Origin: Thermoguttaceae bacterium
GTDB lineage: Bacteria; Planctomycetota; Planctomycetia; Pirellulales; Thermoguttaceae
Assembly (NCBI GenBank): GCA_029975295.1
Contig: JARKPK010000132.1
Location: 1-57,263 of the forward strand
Length of the DNA: 57,263 nt
Direction: 5' to 3'
The stretch's first letter is position 1; the number at the start of each line of letters is the position of its first letter. This document shows positions 16,445 through 25,611 of this stretch, in pieces. The translations under genes were made by a program, and so were the position numbers. The notes under the pieces were generated by a model. It saw only the letters and a list, made by a program, of their open reading frames with translations, had not been told where the DNA came from and ran no database searches.

Positions 16445-17494
16445 TCAGACGGCGGCGTGTTGTTTCCTCGATGAAAAGAGGTAATGCGAAACATACCATT
16501 CTTGGCCTTCCTGGAAGGCGAACAATTCGGCGCAGGCCATAAAAAACATGCGCCAACGTTGAATCTGGCGGCGCCCCTCCTCCGGCCCGAGCGAAGCGGT
16601 GAAAAGGCCGGTGAGTTCCTCGCGGTGGGCGTCGCAGTTGCGCAGCCAAGCTTCAAGCGTGCGGGCGTAGTGGATGCCCGCAGTGCGCCATTGCTGTTCG
16701 AGAGACAGATCGCGTTGAAAGCGGACGAGCCAGTCGTCCGAGGGCATCATGCCGCCAGTGAAGAAGTGCCGCCCCATCCAATCATCGCTTCCCTCCGTTT
16801 CGAACTTGTACGCGTATTGCCGGTGGCAGAAGACATGCACCAGCAGTTTGCCGGCGGGCGCCAGCCAATGGGCGATCCGCCGAAGCAGTTCGCGATGATT
16901 GCGCATGTGTTCGAACATTTCGACGGAGAGCACGCGATCAAACCGATCGGCGGGCTCGAACTCGGCTGCGTCGGCGGTGACAACGGCCACGTTCTCCAAG
17001 CCCTCGGCCTGACATCGCTCAGTGATGTAGGTGCTTTGGGTGCGTGAGTTGGAAACGGCCGTTACCCGGCAGCGAGGGTATCGCTGGGCGATCCAAAGGG
17101 AGAGCGATCCCCAACCGCACCCCAAGTCGAGGACGGACATTCCGTCTTCCAGTTCGGCGCGGCGGCAGAAGAGGTCGAGCATAGCCTCTTCCGACTCGGC
17201 CAGCGTTGCGTTGGGATGGAGCCAAAGGCCGCTGCTGTATTTCATCCGTGGTCCGAGAACCCGGCGGAAAAACTCGGTGGGCGCCTCGTAGTGCTGGAGA
17301 TTCGCCTGGTCAACGGCAACGGCGACCGGCCCTTGGCCGAACTCGTCGAGCAATCGGGCCAGCGCGCCGCGGGGCTCTCCGCCGTCCGACCGTCGCTGTT
17401 CCCGAAGCCGTGCTCGAAGCAATCGCCGTATGCCGGCGCGGATCAAGGCGTCGGGAATCCAGCCGCACTCGGCCCATTCGATGGCGATTTTCAC
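16445..17494 (-). CDS. Cyclopropane-fatty-acid-synthase-like / coclaurine N-methyltransferase-like SAM enzyme
   Basis: This is a SAM-dependent methyltransferase of the CFA synthase superfamily. The start is GTG 17494, which overlaps the stop of the upstream gene (GTGA), so translation is probably coupled. The SAM-binding motif is [16 protein letters not shown] (about 121-136), followed by [51 protein letters not shown] and a closing [18 protein letters not shown]. These blocks resemble the plant coclaurine N-methyltransferase clade more than E. coli Cfa. The cysteine of the 'YSC' bicarbonate-site motif in Cfa is replaced by Ser (KYSSGLW, about 85-91). Length (349) suits either. It may alkylate a membrane lipid or an amine; the substrate is unknown. 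Its neighbours are DUF1295 and DUF2177. Confidence 0.85.
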   Translation of the reverse strand: MKIAIEWAECGWIPDALIRAGIRRLLRARLREQRRSDGGEPRGALARLLDEFGQGPVAVAVDQANLQHYEAPTEFFRRVLGPRMKYSSGLWLHPNATLAESEEAMLDLFCRRAELEDGMSVLDLGCGWGSLSLWIAQRYPRCRVTAVSNSRTQSTYITERCQAEGLENVAVVTADAAEFEPADRFDRVLSVEMFEHMRNHRELLRRIAHWLAPAGKLLVHVFCHRQYAYKFETEGSDDWMGRHFFTGGMMPSDDWLVRFQRDLSLEQQWRTAGIHYARTLEAWLRNCDAHREELTGLFTASLGPEEGRRQIQRWRMFFMACAELFAFQEGQEWYVSHYLFSSRKQHAAV

Positions 17495-18291
17495 GGGGAG
17501 GCCTCTTTTCGTGGAAACCAAGGAATGAACACGCTGGTGGCCTGCATATAACGGCGGTACTCATCGCCGCGCGAGGCGAGGGCTTGCGCCTCGGAGGGCG
17601 GAATCCCCGTCACGCGGAGAAGGAAGTACAACATGGTCAAGGCGGCGCCCACCGAAACCCAACCCCACGGCGAGCCGACGGCCAACAGCGGATAAGAACA
17701 CCAGTGAAGCCATTCGAAGAAGTAGTTCGGATGACGCGAATACTTCCACCAACCTTGGCAACAAGTTCGGCCTCGGCTGCTCGGCTGGGCCTTGAAGCGC
17801 GCAAGCTGCCAGTCGGCCAGGGCTGTGTTGACAACCGCGAAACACCACAGCAGCGCGGCAGAGGTGTCGAAGGCCGTCCAAACGGAAGCGGAGTGATGGA
17901 CAGCCACGAGAATCGGCAGAGCAAAGAAAACGGCGGCCGCGGCCTGATATTGGAAGAAGATCAACAATCGCCGTTGAGCGTCGTTGCCCCATTGGGCACG
18001 CAAGGCGCGATAGCGCCCCTCTTCCGCGCGTCCTGCCAAACGGTCGCGCCAAAGATAGACGCCCAGCCGCAACGACCAGATTGTGATCATCGCGGCCGCC
18101 GCGACGCGTCGCGGACCGTATCCCTCGGCCGTTGACGCGAAGAAGAGGCCGAAGGCGCCGACCAGAATCGTCCAGCCCAGATCGACGACTCCCGCGTTTC
18201 CGGTCCGTCGCTGGAGCAGCCAAAGAGCCAGCATCGTCAGCGAGGCTACGGGAGCGGCGATGGCGACTTGTTCGATCGGCGAAAGGGTCAT
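17491..18291 (-). CDS. DUF1295 family membrane protein (steroid 5-alpha-reductase/ICMT-like fold)
   Basis: This 266-residue polytopic membrane protein starts best at ATG 18291: a GGGAAG ribosome binding site lies six bases upstream, while the ATG at 18297 is too close to it. The N-terminal half has several hydrophobic helices and the [21 protein letters not shown] and [15 protein letters not shown] blocks. The C-terminal [21 protein letters not shown] and [19 protein letters not shown] are the hallmark of DUF1295, whose fold is shared with steroid 5-alpha-reductases and isoprenylcysteine methyltransferases. The family is thought to act on lipids with a reduced nicotinamide or SAM cofactor; no specific reaction is proven. 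It overlaps the following methyltransferase gene by four bases. Confidence 0.88.
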   Translation of the reverse strand: MTLSPIEQVAIAAPVASLTMLALWLLQRRTGNAGVVDLGWTILVGAFGLFFASTAEGYGPRRVAAAAMITIWSLRLGVYLWRDRLAGRAEEGRYRALRAQWGNDAQRRLLIFFQYQAAAAVFFALPILVAVHHSASVWTAFDTSAALLWCFAVVNTALADWQLARFKAQPSSRGRTCCQGWWKYSRHPNYFFEWLHWCSYPLLAVGSPWGWVSVGAALTMLYFLLRVTGIPPSEAQALASRGDEYRRYMQATSVFIPWFPRKEASP

Positions 18292-18607
18292 TGGCATCTT
18301 CCCGATTTCACGCACTTGTCAAGAACAGTCGGTGAGGTTATCGCCGGCATCCGGCACAACGGCATCCAACAAAGACTCACCTTGCCGCAGGGCAGCGGAC
18401 AGGCCACTTTTCAAAGCGAAGCACCTCTGCCCAAGGGCCGGATGCCGGCAACGCATCAAGCCGAAAGCCACGAGGCGATTCGACTAGAATCGCCTCCGAG
18501 CGGTCGTGCAAGGCACCTATTTGCCGTCGATGGCTGTTCAGAGCCGTTTCGCCAATCGGCAATCGCGTTCGTTGGCGTTCCAAAAACCTTTGGCGGCGTT
18601 GGTCGCT
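18292..18607. other. Intergenic region without recognisable gene
   Basis: These 316 bases lie between the radical SAM gene and the DUF1295 gene, both on the minus strand. I see no feature beyond the expected upstream region of the lipid cluster. Confidence 0.45.
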
Positions 18608-20479
18608 TCAGTTTTCGGTTGTTGCTCGGGGACCGACGCCCGCGAACGCCTGATTATTCGCACGGGGGCGGGAGTGAGATGCAGACTCGATGGAAGAATG
18701 CGTTTCTATCTGCTCTGTAGGCAATTGGGCCTTTGAGCCCGGCGCAGGCTCGACCCACTGGCCGGGTGTTGCCCCGGGACGATCGGAAGGGGCCACCGCT
18801 TCGTTGATTTCGTAGAACGTGGGCGGCTCATAGGTCCATCCGCGCGCCAAGCGGCGTTCTTCGGAACGAAGTTTCCAATAGACGATCGGGCCGCCGAAAG
18901 CGGCGCTGAGCCGGGCCTTCCAACCGAATTCGGCGCGAAGATCGTCGAGAAGCCGGTCGAGTTTGCCGCGGAGCTTCGGCTCGCGGCGGAAGTGGAGGCG
19001 GGCGGCTGCGACAGCGGCCGCGAACGTTGTGGCCAAATCGGCCGCTTCCATGGCAAATCGCCGGCGGATGCGCGGGTCAGAATGGTTCTTATACCTTTTC
19101 CAGCCGGCCAGCGTTGTGGCGGCCGCGCGGAGCAGGCTGGGCCCATTGACCGCGAAATCGCGTTGAAACGCGCGGCCGAGCCACTCGGTTTCGCTTCCGG
19201 CGGGCAGATGGGGATGCAGATAGTTGAAGCGGCATTGGCCGTGCGTATCGGGCGTGGGGCACTGCGACTCGTCGAGCAACCGCCCTTGCGCGGCCATTTG
19301 CTCGTACAAAGGCGTGCCCGGCAGCGGCGTATAGAGCATGAATTGATGAAAGTCGGTGGCATGCTCCACGGCGTCGTTGATGGCGTCGTTGATGTTCGTC
19401 GGCGTGTGGCTTTCCAGGCCGATGATGGTCGAACCGAGCACGCGGATGCCGTGGGATTGCAAACGGCGGACAAGCTCACGGGTATCGATGCCGTTGAGCT
19501 TGCCGTACGCCGCGTTTCGGCCTTCAACGCCCATCCAAACCCACGAAAGCCCCAGCCCAACCAACTCCTCCGTTGGGTACGACGCCAAGACGTTGGCCGA
19601 GCTGAAGGCATAGAGAATCCAAGCCTTGTCATGCCGTTGCATCAAATCGAGCAATCGGTTCGCCCGCCGCCGATCGAGCAAAAAGTTCTCGTCCATAACG
19701 AAAAACGACTGGGTGCCGGTGCGCTGCTCGATCTGACACATGATGTCGAACAGGTCTTCAGCCGTCTTGTAGAAGACGACCCCGGAGCCCTTTCCGCCGA
19801 ACATTGCCGAGGTGGCGCAGAAGTTGCAACCGATTGGGCAGCCCACCGAAGGGATCAGCGTGGCGGCCACTTCGGCCGTTCGGGGCCGCAACGCGACGCC
19901 GAATGCCCGAGTGCCGAGTCGGGCCGGCGCCACCGGATGGCGAATGGCGCGCGCCGGGTCGTCGTCGAGATAGCGGCGGAACCACTGAATCCCCTCGCCC
20001 CGCACGATCCAATCAGCGTCGATCCGTTCGTTCAAATCGGCGATGTTGCTGACATGGCCTCCCACGACGATCTGCGCCTGCGGGGCCAACTGTCGAGCGA
20101 TTCGGCACATCTCGGCCACTTTCAGCACGTTGGTCGTGATGCTTCCTATGCCGATCACATCGTAGCGGTGGCGGCGCAGCTCTTCGGCGAAACGCTCGCG
20201 GGAAGGAAAGTCGAGAAGCGTACACGGCGCAGAGATGTTGCCCTGAAGCAGCATCAACCCCCAGGAACGATGAAACATCCGCAGCGAAAAGGGACCTTCG
20301 AATCGCGTCACCTGATTATGATACAACTCCATCGGGTTGATCTGCCGGCTGCCGTACTGGTCGTCTTGAGCGTACGGACCGAAGACGCTCGACAACAGGA
20401 CTGCCGCTCGACGGCCCATCGGATGCCGAGGTTGTTGATCGTGCGGCCTATGATAGGCCGTCGGTGAAGTCTCGAACAT
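18608..20479 (-). CDS. B12-binding-domain radical SAM protein
   Basis: The 623-residue cytoplasmic enzyme starts at ATG 20479; a TTG 18 bases upstream is possible. Residues about 75-190 form a cobalamin-binding Rossmann-type domain (YDVIGIGSITTNVLK, IVVGGHVSNI, WIVRGEGIQWF). The radical SAM domain follows, with the [4Fe-4S] motif CPIGCNFC (Cys214, Cys218, Cys221), then FFVMDENFLLDRRRANRLLD and LGSTIIGLESHTPTNI. The C-terminal 150 residues are helical and family-specific, ending in a low-complexity tail. Such proteins methylate or rearrange unactivated carbons in lipids, antibiotics or hopanoids. The substrate cannot be read here, though the adjacent lipid-modification cluster suggests a membrane lipid. 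Confidence 0.88.
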   Translation of the reverse strand: MFETSPTAYHRPHDQQPRHPMGRRAAVLLSSVFGPYAQDDQYGSRQINPMELYHNQVTRFEGPFSLRMFHRSWGLMLLQGNISAPCTLLDFPSRERFAEELRRHRYDVIGIGSITTNVLKVAEMCRIARQLAPQAQIVVGGHVSNIADLNERIDADWIVRGEGIQWFRRYLDDDPARAIRHPVAPARLGTRAFGVALRPRTAEVAATLIPSVGCPIGCNFCATSAMFGGKGSGVVFYKTAEDLFDIMCQIEQRTGTQSFFVMDENFLLDRRRANRLLDLMQRHDKAWILYAFSSANVLASYPTEELVGLGLSWVWMGVEGRNAAYGKLNGIDTRELVRRLQSHGIRVLGSTIIGLESHTPTNINDAINDAVEHATDFHQFMLYTPLPGTPLYEQMAAQGRLLDESQCPTPDTHGQCRFNYLHPHLPAGSETEWLGRAFQRDFAVNGPSLLRAAATTLAGWKRYKNHSDPRIRRRFAMEAADLATTFAAAVAAARLHFRREPKLRGKLDRLLDDLRAEFGWKARLSAAFGGPIVYWKLRSEERRLARGWTYEPPTFYEINEAVAPSDRPGATPGQWVEPAPGSKAQLPTEQIETHSSIESASHSRPRANNQAFAGVGPRATTEN

Positions 20480-20647
20480 TAAGATTCTGCTCCGCAAATA
20501 GACGACTCGTTTCCACGAATCCCGCAGCGACGCAGTGCGAGGCAGCGCCTCTCAGTTCCTGAACGCTGCTCGATTTATCACATCTTAGCGCGCCCGGCAA
20601 GCGTTTGCCTTGGGGGCGGCCGCTGTTGGTGTTCGCGTCGGGGCGAT

Positions 20648-21232
20648 TCAGGGCAGCAGGTTCGGAGCGACTTGGGCGAGGAGCCGGCCGAGCAATTCCA
20701 TCGGCAGCCCGACAACATTGCTCTCGCTTCCTTCAACGACATGCACCCAATCGAGCCCGTCTTGATAGCCGAACGCCCCAGCCTTGCCTTCCCATTGACC
20801 GGTGAGCAGATATTCCTCGATCTGCGAGTCCGACAAAGGGTCCATGATCAGATGAGAAACGGCTGTCTCGATGATGGGCTCGCCGTTGGGAACGGGCCAA
20901 AGGCACAGGCCGCTCAGCACGCGGTGCTTACGTCCGCGAAGGCGTCCGAGCATTTCCCTGGCGTCCCGTTCGTCACGGGGTTTCCCCAGGATCATGCCTT
21001 GGCATTCGGCAACGGTGTCGCAACCGATCACCAGCGCGTCGCCGACCTTTGAGGCGACGTTGGCTGCCTTCTGATACGCCATGCGGCGGACGAACTGCAA
21101 GGGGCTTTCGCCGCTGCACAGTCCGCACTCGGCATGATCGTCGGGCACGACCACGCGAAACCGATAACCGGCCTTATGCATCAGTTCGCGTCTTCGCGGT
21201 GAGCCGCTGGCGAGAATCAGTTCGGAAGGCAT
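20648..21232 (-). CDS. maf: Maf-like nucleoside triphosphate pyrophosphatase
   Basis: Maf proteins hydrolyse dTTP, UTP or modified nucleotides to monophosphates, acting as house-cleaning enzymes linked to septum arrest. The 194-residue product starts at ATG 21232 (MPSELILASGSPRRREL); an upstream in-frame extension from 21289 lacks family similarity. Recognisable motifs are ASGSPRR (8-14), GCDTVAEC near 70, LGKPRDERDAREMLGRLRG, and the closing GKAGAFGYQDG...GSESNVVGLPMELL. Length and motif order are normal for the family. It stands between the radical SAM gene and a secreted unknown, all on the same strand. Confidence 0.92.
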   Translation of the reverse strand: MPSELILASGSPRRRELMHKAGYRFRVVVPDDHAECGLCSGESPLQFVRRMAYQKAANVASKVGDALVIGCDTVAECQGMILGKPRDERDAREMLGRLRGRKHRVLSGLCLWPVPNGEPIIETAVSHLIMDPLSDSQIEEYLLTGQWEGKAGAFGYQDGLDWVHVVEGSESNVVGLPMELLGRLLAQVAPNLLP

Positions 21233-21428
21233 GTGCGATTCGGTTGCACCGGCAGGGAGTTTGCTTCCGCGAATATGCTTGCGGAACAATCGGAGCGGAT
21301 CGGGTCTTTTGTGCGGCGACGGACCAACACATTGGCCGATTGTCTTTCAGCCAGCGGACACGACGATGATGCACCGATCACTGGGAACGCGATCTTTCCC
21401 ATCATCGAAAAGTCGATCGCCGCGGGCC

Positions 21429-22088
21429 TTACGGGTTTGATCGCTCGGCCAAGTTGACGCGGTTGCGGGCCTCGATGGCCGAAAGCCGATCGAGGGCCTG
21501 CCCACTGAGCGGATCGACGGCCCGCCGCACAACCATTTGGTAGTAGATCTTGGCCACGTTCGGTTTGGCTTCGGCCTCGGCCTGCTGGGCCTTCGAGAAA
21601 AGGTCGGCGGCCTCTTGTCTGGCGTCGGGCAGGCCGGCGGCAATGCCTTCTGCCGGGGCCGAGGGGACGGGCAGATCGAGCCTCCAGCTTGCGCCCATCG
21701 CGACGGGCCGTGCGACGAGCATCTTCTCGGGCAAGGGCGGCAGTGGCGGCGGCAGTTTCGATGCGACGCCCGAGCCGAGAATCTGCGATTCCATCGCCTC
21801 GAAGTCGTGTACGGTGACAGTGGCCCGCACACTGGCGGCGCCGATCGAAGAACTGATCGACCGATTCGTGAATGGACGGGCCGGCAGCAGCGGCACGCCG
21901 AACTGGTTGGCGCCCATGGCCGAACGGTTGACGCTGCCCAAAGTCGTGCTGCCGCGGTCGGGTGCGAGCACGGTGGTGGAAACGCCGAAGTGGCTGATTG
22001 TCGGCAGTTGCACTGCGTTCTGGCCCCAAGCCGAGCCAAGGGAAACAGCCCAAACGGCCAAACACGACGCCGGAAGGATAGACCGCAT
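21429..22088 (-). CDS. Secreted protein of unknown function
   Basis: The 219-residue product starts at ATG 22088 with a strong GGAGG ribosome binding site; the longer open frame upstream is not needed. A signal peptide is clear (MRSILPASCLAVWAVSLGSAWG, cleavage near AWGQ). The mature part begins with a Ser/Thr/Gly-rich low-complexity stretch. It continues with LPPPLPPLPEK and ends in a helical segment, ARQEAADLFSKAQQAEAEAKPNVAKIYYQMVVRRA, that resembles a single TPR-like helical hairpin. No family is recognised. By composition it is an exported, probably periplasmic or wall-associated protein. It lies between the maf and methyltransferase genes in the same direction but with wide gaps. Confidence 0.65.
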   Translation of the reverse strand: MRSILPASCLAVWAVSLGSAWGQNAVQLPTISHFGVSTTVLAPDRGSTTLGSVNRSAMGANQFGVPLLPARPFTNRSISSSIGAASVRATVTVHDFEAMESQILGSGVASKLPPPLPPLPEKMLVARPVAMGASWRLDLPVPSAPAEGIAAGLPDARQEAADLFSKAQQAEAEAKPNVAKIYYQMVVRRAVDPLSGQALDRLSAIEARNRVNLAERSNP

Positions 22089-22289
22089 GACTGTGCCTCC
22101 GTCGCATTGACGCGTCGCCTTAAGGCCCCGCGACAGAACACGGGTCGGAGCCAGGTTCGGAACACGGCCTGCAACAAACCGCGGCCGAATCATGTGCAGT
22201 CGGCACGGTCAGCAAACCCGCCTGTGTCGAACACTCACGCTGGCGTTCGTCGCACTACCGCTCGGCAGCCGATTCGGAACCGTCAGTTA

Positions 22290-23888
22290 TTATTGCACAA
22301 GCAGGCGGGCTCGGGCAATCTCTCCTAGGGTCTGATCGAGCAATTCGGTCAGGGCTTCCGGTGGCGGGTTTTTCATCGCCTTGTCGCGTTGTTTCACAAC
22401 GATCTCGCCACGTTCGACGGCCTCTTTGAGGCAAGGAATGAGCGACGAGCGGTCGTGCCGGCCGTCGAGCCGCAAGACCAACTTGCGGCAGATTTCGTTC
22501 AGTTGCACTGGGCGATGACAGAGGTTGGTCAGCGCCTTGCCCGTTTCGGCCTGCAAGCGGACCAGAGGGCGGACCGCCGGCGCGCGGCTGATCTGATCGG
22601 CCCATTGCGGCGGGCGCAGGCAGAAATCGAAAATGCCTACGGAAATGCCGGTGAGCACGGCGCTGCTGAGGACTTCTTGGGCCAGCGCCGGATGGTCTGC
22701 CGGAAAGCGGCAGGCCGCTTGGGTTCGAGCGCGCGCAGTAAGGTACAGGTCTCGGTACGAAATGTATCGAGGGCTGATTTCCTTGAGGTACACGCACGCG
22801 GCCTTGACCAACTGCTGCGACGAGCGGAGCACTGACGAGCCGCGGCGCAACTCGGCAGTCGATTCGTCGCGGATGACGAAATTGGCCAACGCGCACTCTC
22901 CATCAAGGGCGAAATGAAACCCGCGGATATCTTCCGGGGTGATGTTTCGCTTGAGCGCAACGTTGCTGTGGCACAGCAACGTTTTGCGGAATCGCCGGCC
23001 GCGGATGAAGTCGAGATACTGCTCCTGTTGCAACAGGGTGAGCTGCGAGAATGTTTCGCGGATCTTCGGCGGGGCGTTTTGCAACAGCATGGTCGAGAAG
23101 TCGGCGTCGGCCAGGTATTGGAGCCCCGCCGCTTGTGCGATTGCCATGAACTGATGAAAGTACAATGGGTTGTTTTGATCTTCCAAGTGTTCGTGGAAGA
23201 GATAAGTGTCGTTATTGATCTGCTTGATCGCGGCCAACTCGTTCCGATAGAGTTGGCCCATGGCGCCATCGATCTCCAGGGAAACGAGGAACTCCAAGAT
23301 CGCCTTGGCTTGCGCAATCCGCTGCTGGGGATCCGGGAAGCCGGCGCAGTGATATTGCATCAGGTCGCGCACCACCGAGGCCATGTGCCAACCGGGATAG
23401 ATGTTGTACGACACAAACGCCACGCCGTTGGCAGCGAGGTTCGCCGAGCAAACCCGAAGAATGTGCTGTTGCACCTCGCCGGGTACCCAGGAGAAGACCC
23501 CGTGGGCGATGATGTAGTCGAATTTTCCCCACGATTCGTCGATGTCGAGGATGTTGGCTTGCCGGATGCCGATATTGCGCAGGCCCAGCGATTCGATGAG
23601 CCGACAGCCGTCGTCAATCTGCCGTTGCGACAGATCGACCCCGAGAAAACGACTGTCCGGAAAGTCGATCGCTTGGGGAATGATATTGCCGCCGGCAGCG
23701 CAGCCCAGTTCGAGAACGCGGGCGCTGCGGATGTCGGGCGGCGACATGCCGAACAAGGTCGCCATTGTTTCCAGGTGCCGAATATGGCTGAAACTGTACG
23801 GGAAATCGTGATAGGGAATTTCGTCGTACGAGTTGGCCGCCGCGGAGTCCGCGGATTCGGGCGACGACAATTTGCCGTGGTCTTCCAT
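22290..23888 (-). CDS. SAM-dependent methyltransferase with C-terminal regulatory domain
   Basis: The 532-residue cytoplasmic protein starts at ATG 23888 (MEDHGKL). Residues about 20-190 are a class I SAM methyltransferase: YDEIPYHDFPYSFSH, ARVLELGCAAGGN (57-68), FLGVDLSQRQIDDG and FDYIIAHGVFSWVP. The central region (AMGQLYRNELAAIKQINNDTYLFHEHL, then RRFRKTLLCHS) matches the 'methyltransferase regulatory domain' found in large bacterial proteins of this type. The C-terminal part is an alpha-helical extension. Members are common in planctomycetes, cyanobacteria and myxobacteria, but substrates are unknown; peptide, sugar or secondary-metabolite methylation are candidates. There is no obvious operon partner; trpD lies upstream in the same orientation, about 490 bases away. 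Confidence 0.85.
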   Translation of the reverse strand: MEDHGKLSSPESADSAAANSYDEIPYHDFPYSFSHIRHLETMATLFGMSPPDIRSARVLELGCAAGGNIIPQAIDFPDSRFLGVDLSQRQIDDGCRLIESLGLRNIGIRQANILDIDESWGKFDYIIAHGVFSWVPGEVQQHILRVCSANLAANGVAFVSYNIYPGWHMASVVRDLMQYHCAGFPDPQQRIAQAKAILEFLVSLEIDGAMGQLYRNELAAIKQINNDTYLFHEHLEDQNNPLYFHQFMAIAQAAGLQYLADADFSTMLLQNAPPKIRETFSQLTLLQQEQYLDFIRGRRFRKTLLCHSNVALKRNITPEDIRGFHFALDGECALANFVIRDESTAELRRGSSVLRSSQQLVKAACVYLKEISPRYISYRDLYLTARARTQAACRFPADHPALAQEVLSSAVLTGISVGIFDFCLRPPQWADQISRAPAVRPLVRLQAETGKALTNLCHRPVQLNEICRKLVLRLDGRHDRSSLIPCLKEAVERGEIVVKQRDKAMKNPPPEALTELLDQTLGEIARARLLVQ

Positions 23889-24381
23889 TGCAGCATGCTT
23901 CCTTGCTATGAACAGAGACAGGGGCCCAGGCACCGGGGGCGCCCCCTCACCAGCTTCGGGTTCATCCGACGGGCGCGGTGGCGACGGTCTGCCTTTCTAC
24001 GAGGGGCCGTTGCGCAGCGCCCAAGGGTATGGCCGACAATCCAAACTGGGAGAGTGACTGCCATGAAACGTTGGGCGTTCTCGCAGCGCCAGTGCAACGG
24101 CGGAACTCCAGCGCGGGCGGGGCTCTTGCCGACCGCCTCGCAGAGGGACCCTCGCTCTCAGGCACCAGCCCCCTTTCGGCTTATCGACCGCCGGGCCATG
24201 ACAACTTCGGTAATATGTGCCGAGTGCAGGGTTTGTGCGGTTCTGAAGCCCGTGTGCGGCCCTTGAGCCCGAGGGGGGTTGAGCATTTGGGCCGACAAGA
24301 TCGGAACCGTCGAGTCAACGCCAAAAGGCGGGATGGTTGGGTGGAAGAAGCGAGCCGGGTTGTTTGCGTTGGATGGCGGCT
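23889..24381. other. Intergenic region without recognisable gene
   Basis: These 493 bases lie between trpD and the methyltransferase gene (both minus strand). They contain a GC-rich perfect palindrome, GGGGGCGCCCCC, at 23935-23946 and short Gly/Pro-type open frames, none convincing. Confidence 0.4.
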
Positions 24382-25398
24382 CTATGCGCGCGAGTGCGTA
24401 AGTTCGGAGAGATGGGCGAGAAGCCGCGACGCCTTCCCGCTGTCGATCGTTTCGGAGGCAAGGGCCACGGCCGCGAGAAGGTTGGGGGTGGCCCTTGCGG
24501 TGACGATCGCGGCCGCAGCGTTAGCCACGACGAAATCGCGCGCCGGGCCGCGGCCGCCGGCCAGCACGCTGCGGATCATCTCGGCGCTATCAGACGGCGT
24601 GTCGATCTGGACGGACGCCGAATTCCATTGCCCAAGGCCGAACTGTTCGGGCGACCAATCGAATTGGTGCACGTCGTTGTTGACAACTTCCACCACCGCC
24701 GTGGGCCCGGAGAGCGTCACTTCGTCGAGGCCGTCGCAGCCATGAACAACCAACGAACGGCGGGTGCCCAAGCGGCTCAACGCGCCGGCCAAAAGAGTTT
24801 GCAGGCGGGACTTGCCGACCCCGATCAACTGATAAGGCGCGCCGGCGGGGTTGGTGAGCGGACCGAGCAGATTGAAGATGGTTGGGTGCGGGATTCGGCG
24901 GCGGACTTCGGCCACGCGTTTCATCGCCGGGTGCCACAGCGGGGCGAAACAGAAACAAATGCCCAACTCGGCCAGGCAGCGTTCAACCGCGGGCAGCTCG
25001 GCCTCAATATTTACTCCCAGGGCCTTGAGCACGTCGGCCGAGCCGCTTCGGCTGGTCGCCGCGCGATTGCCGTGCTTCGCCACGGGCACACCGGCTGCGG
25101 CCGTCACCAGCGCGGCCGCCGTGCTGATGTTGAAGGTCTTTGCCCCGTCGCCGCCTGTGCCGCAGGTGTCGATGAGGACCGATCGGTCGTGCCGGATGAC
25201 CGTCATTCGGTTTCGCAAGGCGGCGGCCGCACCGGCCACTTCTGTCGCGCATTCGCCTTTTTGGTGCAAGGCGATCAAGAATTCGGCAACAGTTCGCTCG
25301 TCCTCATCGCCCGACATAATGCGCCCGATCGCTTCGACCGACTGCTCGAAGGAAAGATCGTGCCCGTGGCGAATTTGCTCGGTGAATGACGTTAGCAT
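24382..25398 (-). CDS. trpD: Anthranilate phosphoribosyltransferase
   Basis: TrpD transfers the phosphoribosyl group of PRPP to anthranilate, the second step of tryptophan synthesis. The start is ATG 25398 (MLTSFTEQIRHG), giving 338 residues, normal for the family; the open frame extends far upstream only because of high GC. The N-terminal helical domain is followed by the PRPP-binding CGTGGDG motif (79-85) and KHGNRAATSRSGSADVLKALG. VRRRIPHPTIFNLLGPLTNPAGA and HGCDGLDEVTLSGPT lie further on. All the usual blocks are present, so it should be active. It is divergent from the alpha/beta hydrolase gene and unlinked to trpE within the window, implying separate regulation of the two steps. Confidence 0.95.
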   Translation of the reverse strand: MLTSFTEQIRHGHDLSFEQSVEAIGRIMSGDEDERTVAEFLIALHQKGECATEVAGAAAALRNRMTVIRHDRSVLIDTCGTGGDGAKTFNISTAAALVTAAAGVPVAKHGNRAATSRSGSADVLKALGVNIEAELPAVERCLAELGICFCFAPLWHPAMKRVAEVRRRIPHPTIFNLLGPLTNPAGAPYQLIGVGKSRLQTLLAGALSRLGTRRSLVVHGCDGLDEVTLSGPTAVVEVVNNDVHQFDWSPEQFGLGQWNSASVQIDTPSDSAEMIRSVLAGGRGPARDFVVANAAAAIVTARATPNLLAAVALASETIDSGKASRLLAHLSELTHSRA

Positions 25399-25461
25399 GA
25401 CGGCGTATTCTATCGGCTGGCCGAAAGGCAATGCAACCGCCCGGGCCGCGACCAGCGAACA

Positions 25462-25490
25462 TTGACGCCCCCAAGCGTTGTATTTAACAT
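25462..25490 (+). promoter_or_regulatory. Sigma-70-like promoter for the alpha/beta hydrolase gene
   Basis: TTGACG (25462-25467) and TAACAT (25485-25490) are separated by 17 bases in the trpD/hydrolase divergent region, about 120 bases before the ATG at 25612. It fits the consensus moderately well; there is no experimental support. Confidence 0.4.
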
Positions 25491-25611
25491 AGGGAATGGT
25501 GGGCCGCCCGTTTGTAACCGGCGGGCGGAGAAGCTCGATTCGCCGACTGAAGAGATTTGAGGCCTTGGTGCGTTGCCGCGCCGAGGCGTTGGGTCGGAAA
25601 GGAAGTGAACG

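Noticed and set aside
24199..24267. Short Cys-rich peptide frame (22 codons) in the gap downstream of trpD
   Set aside because: No ribosome binding site and no context; too short to support as a gene.
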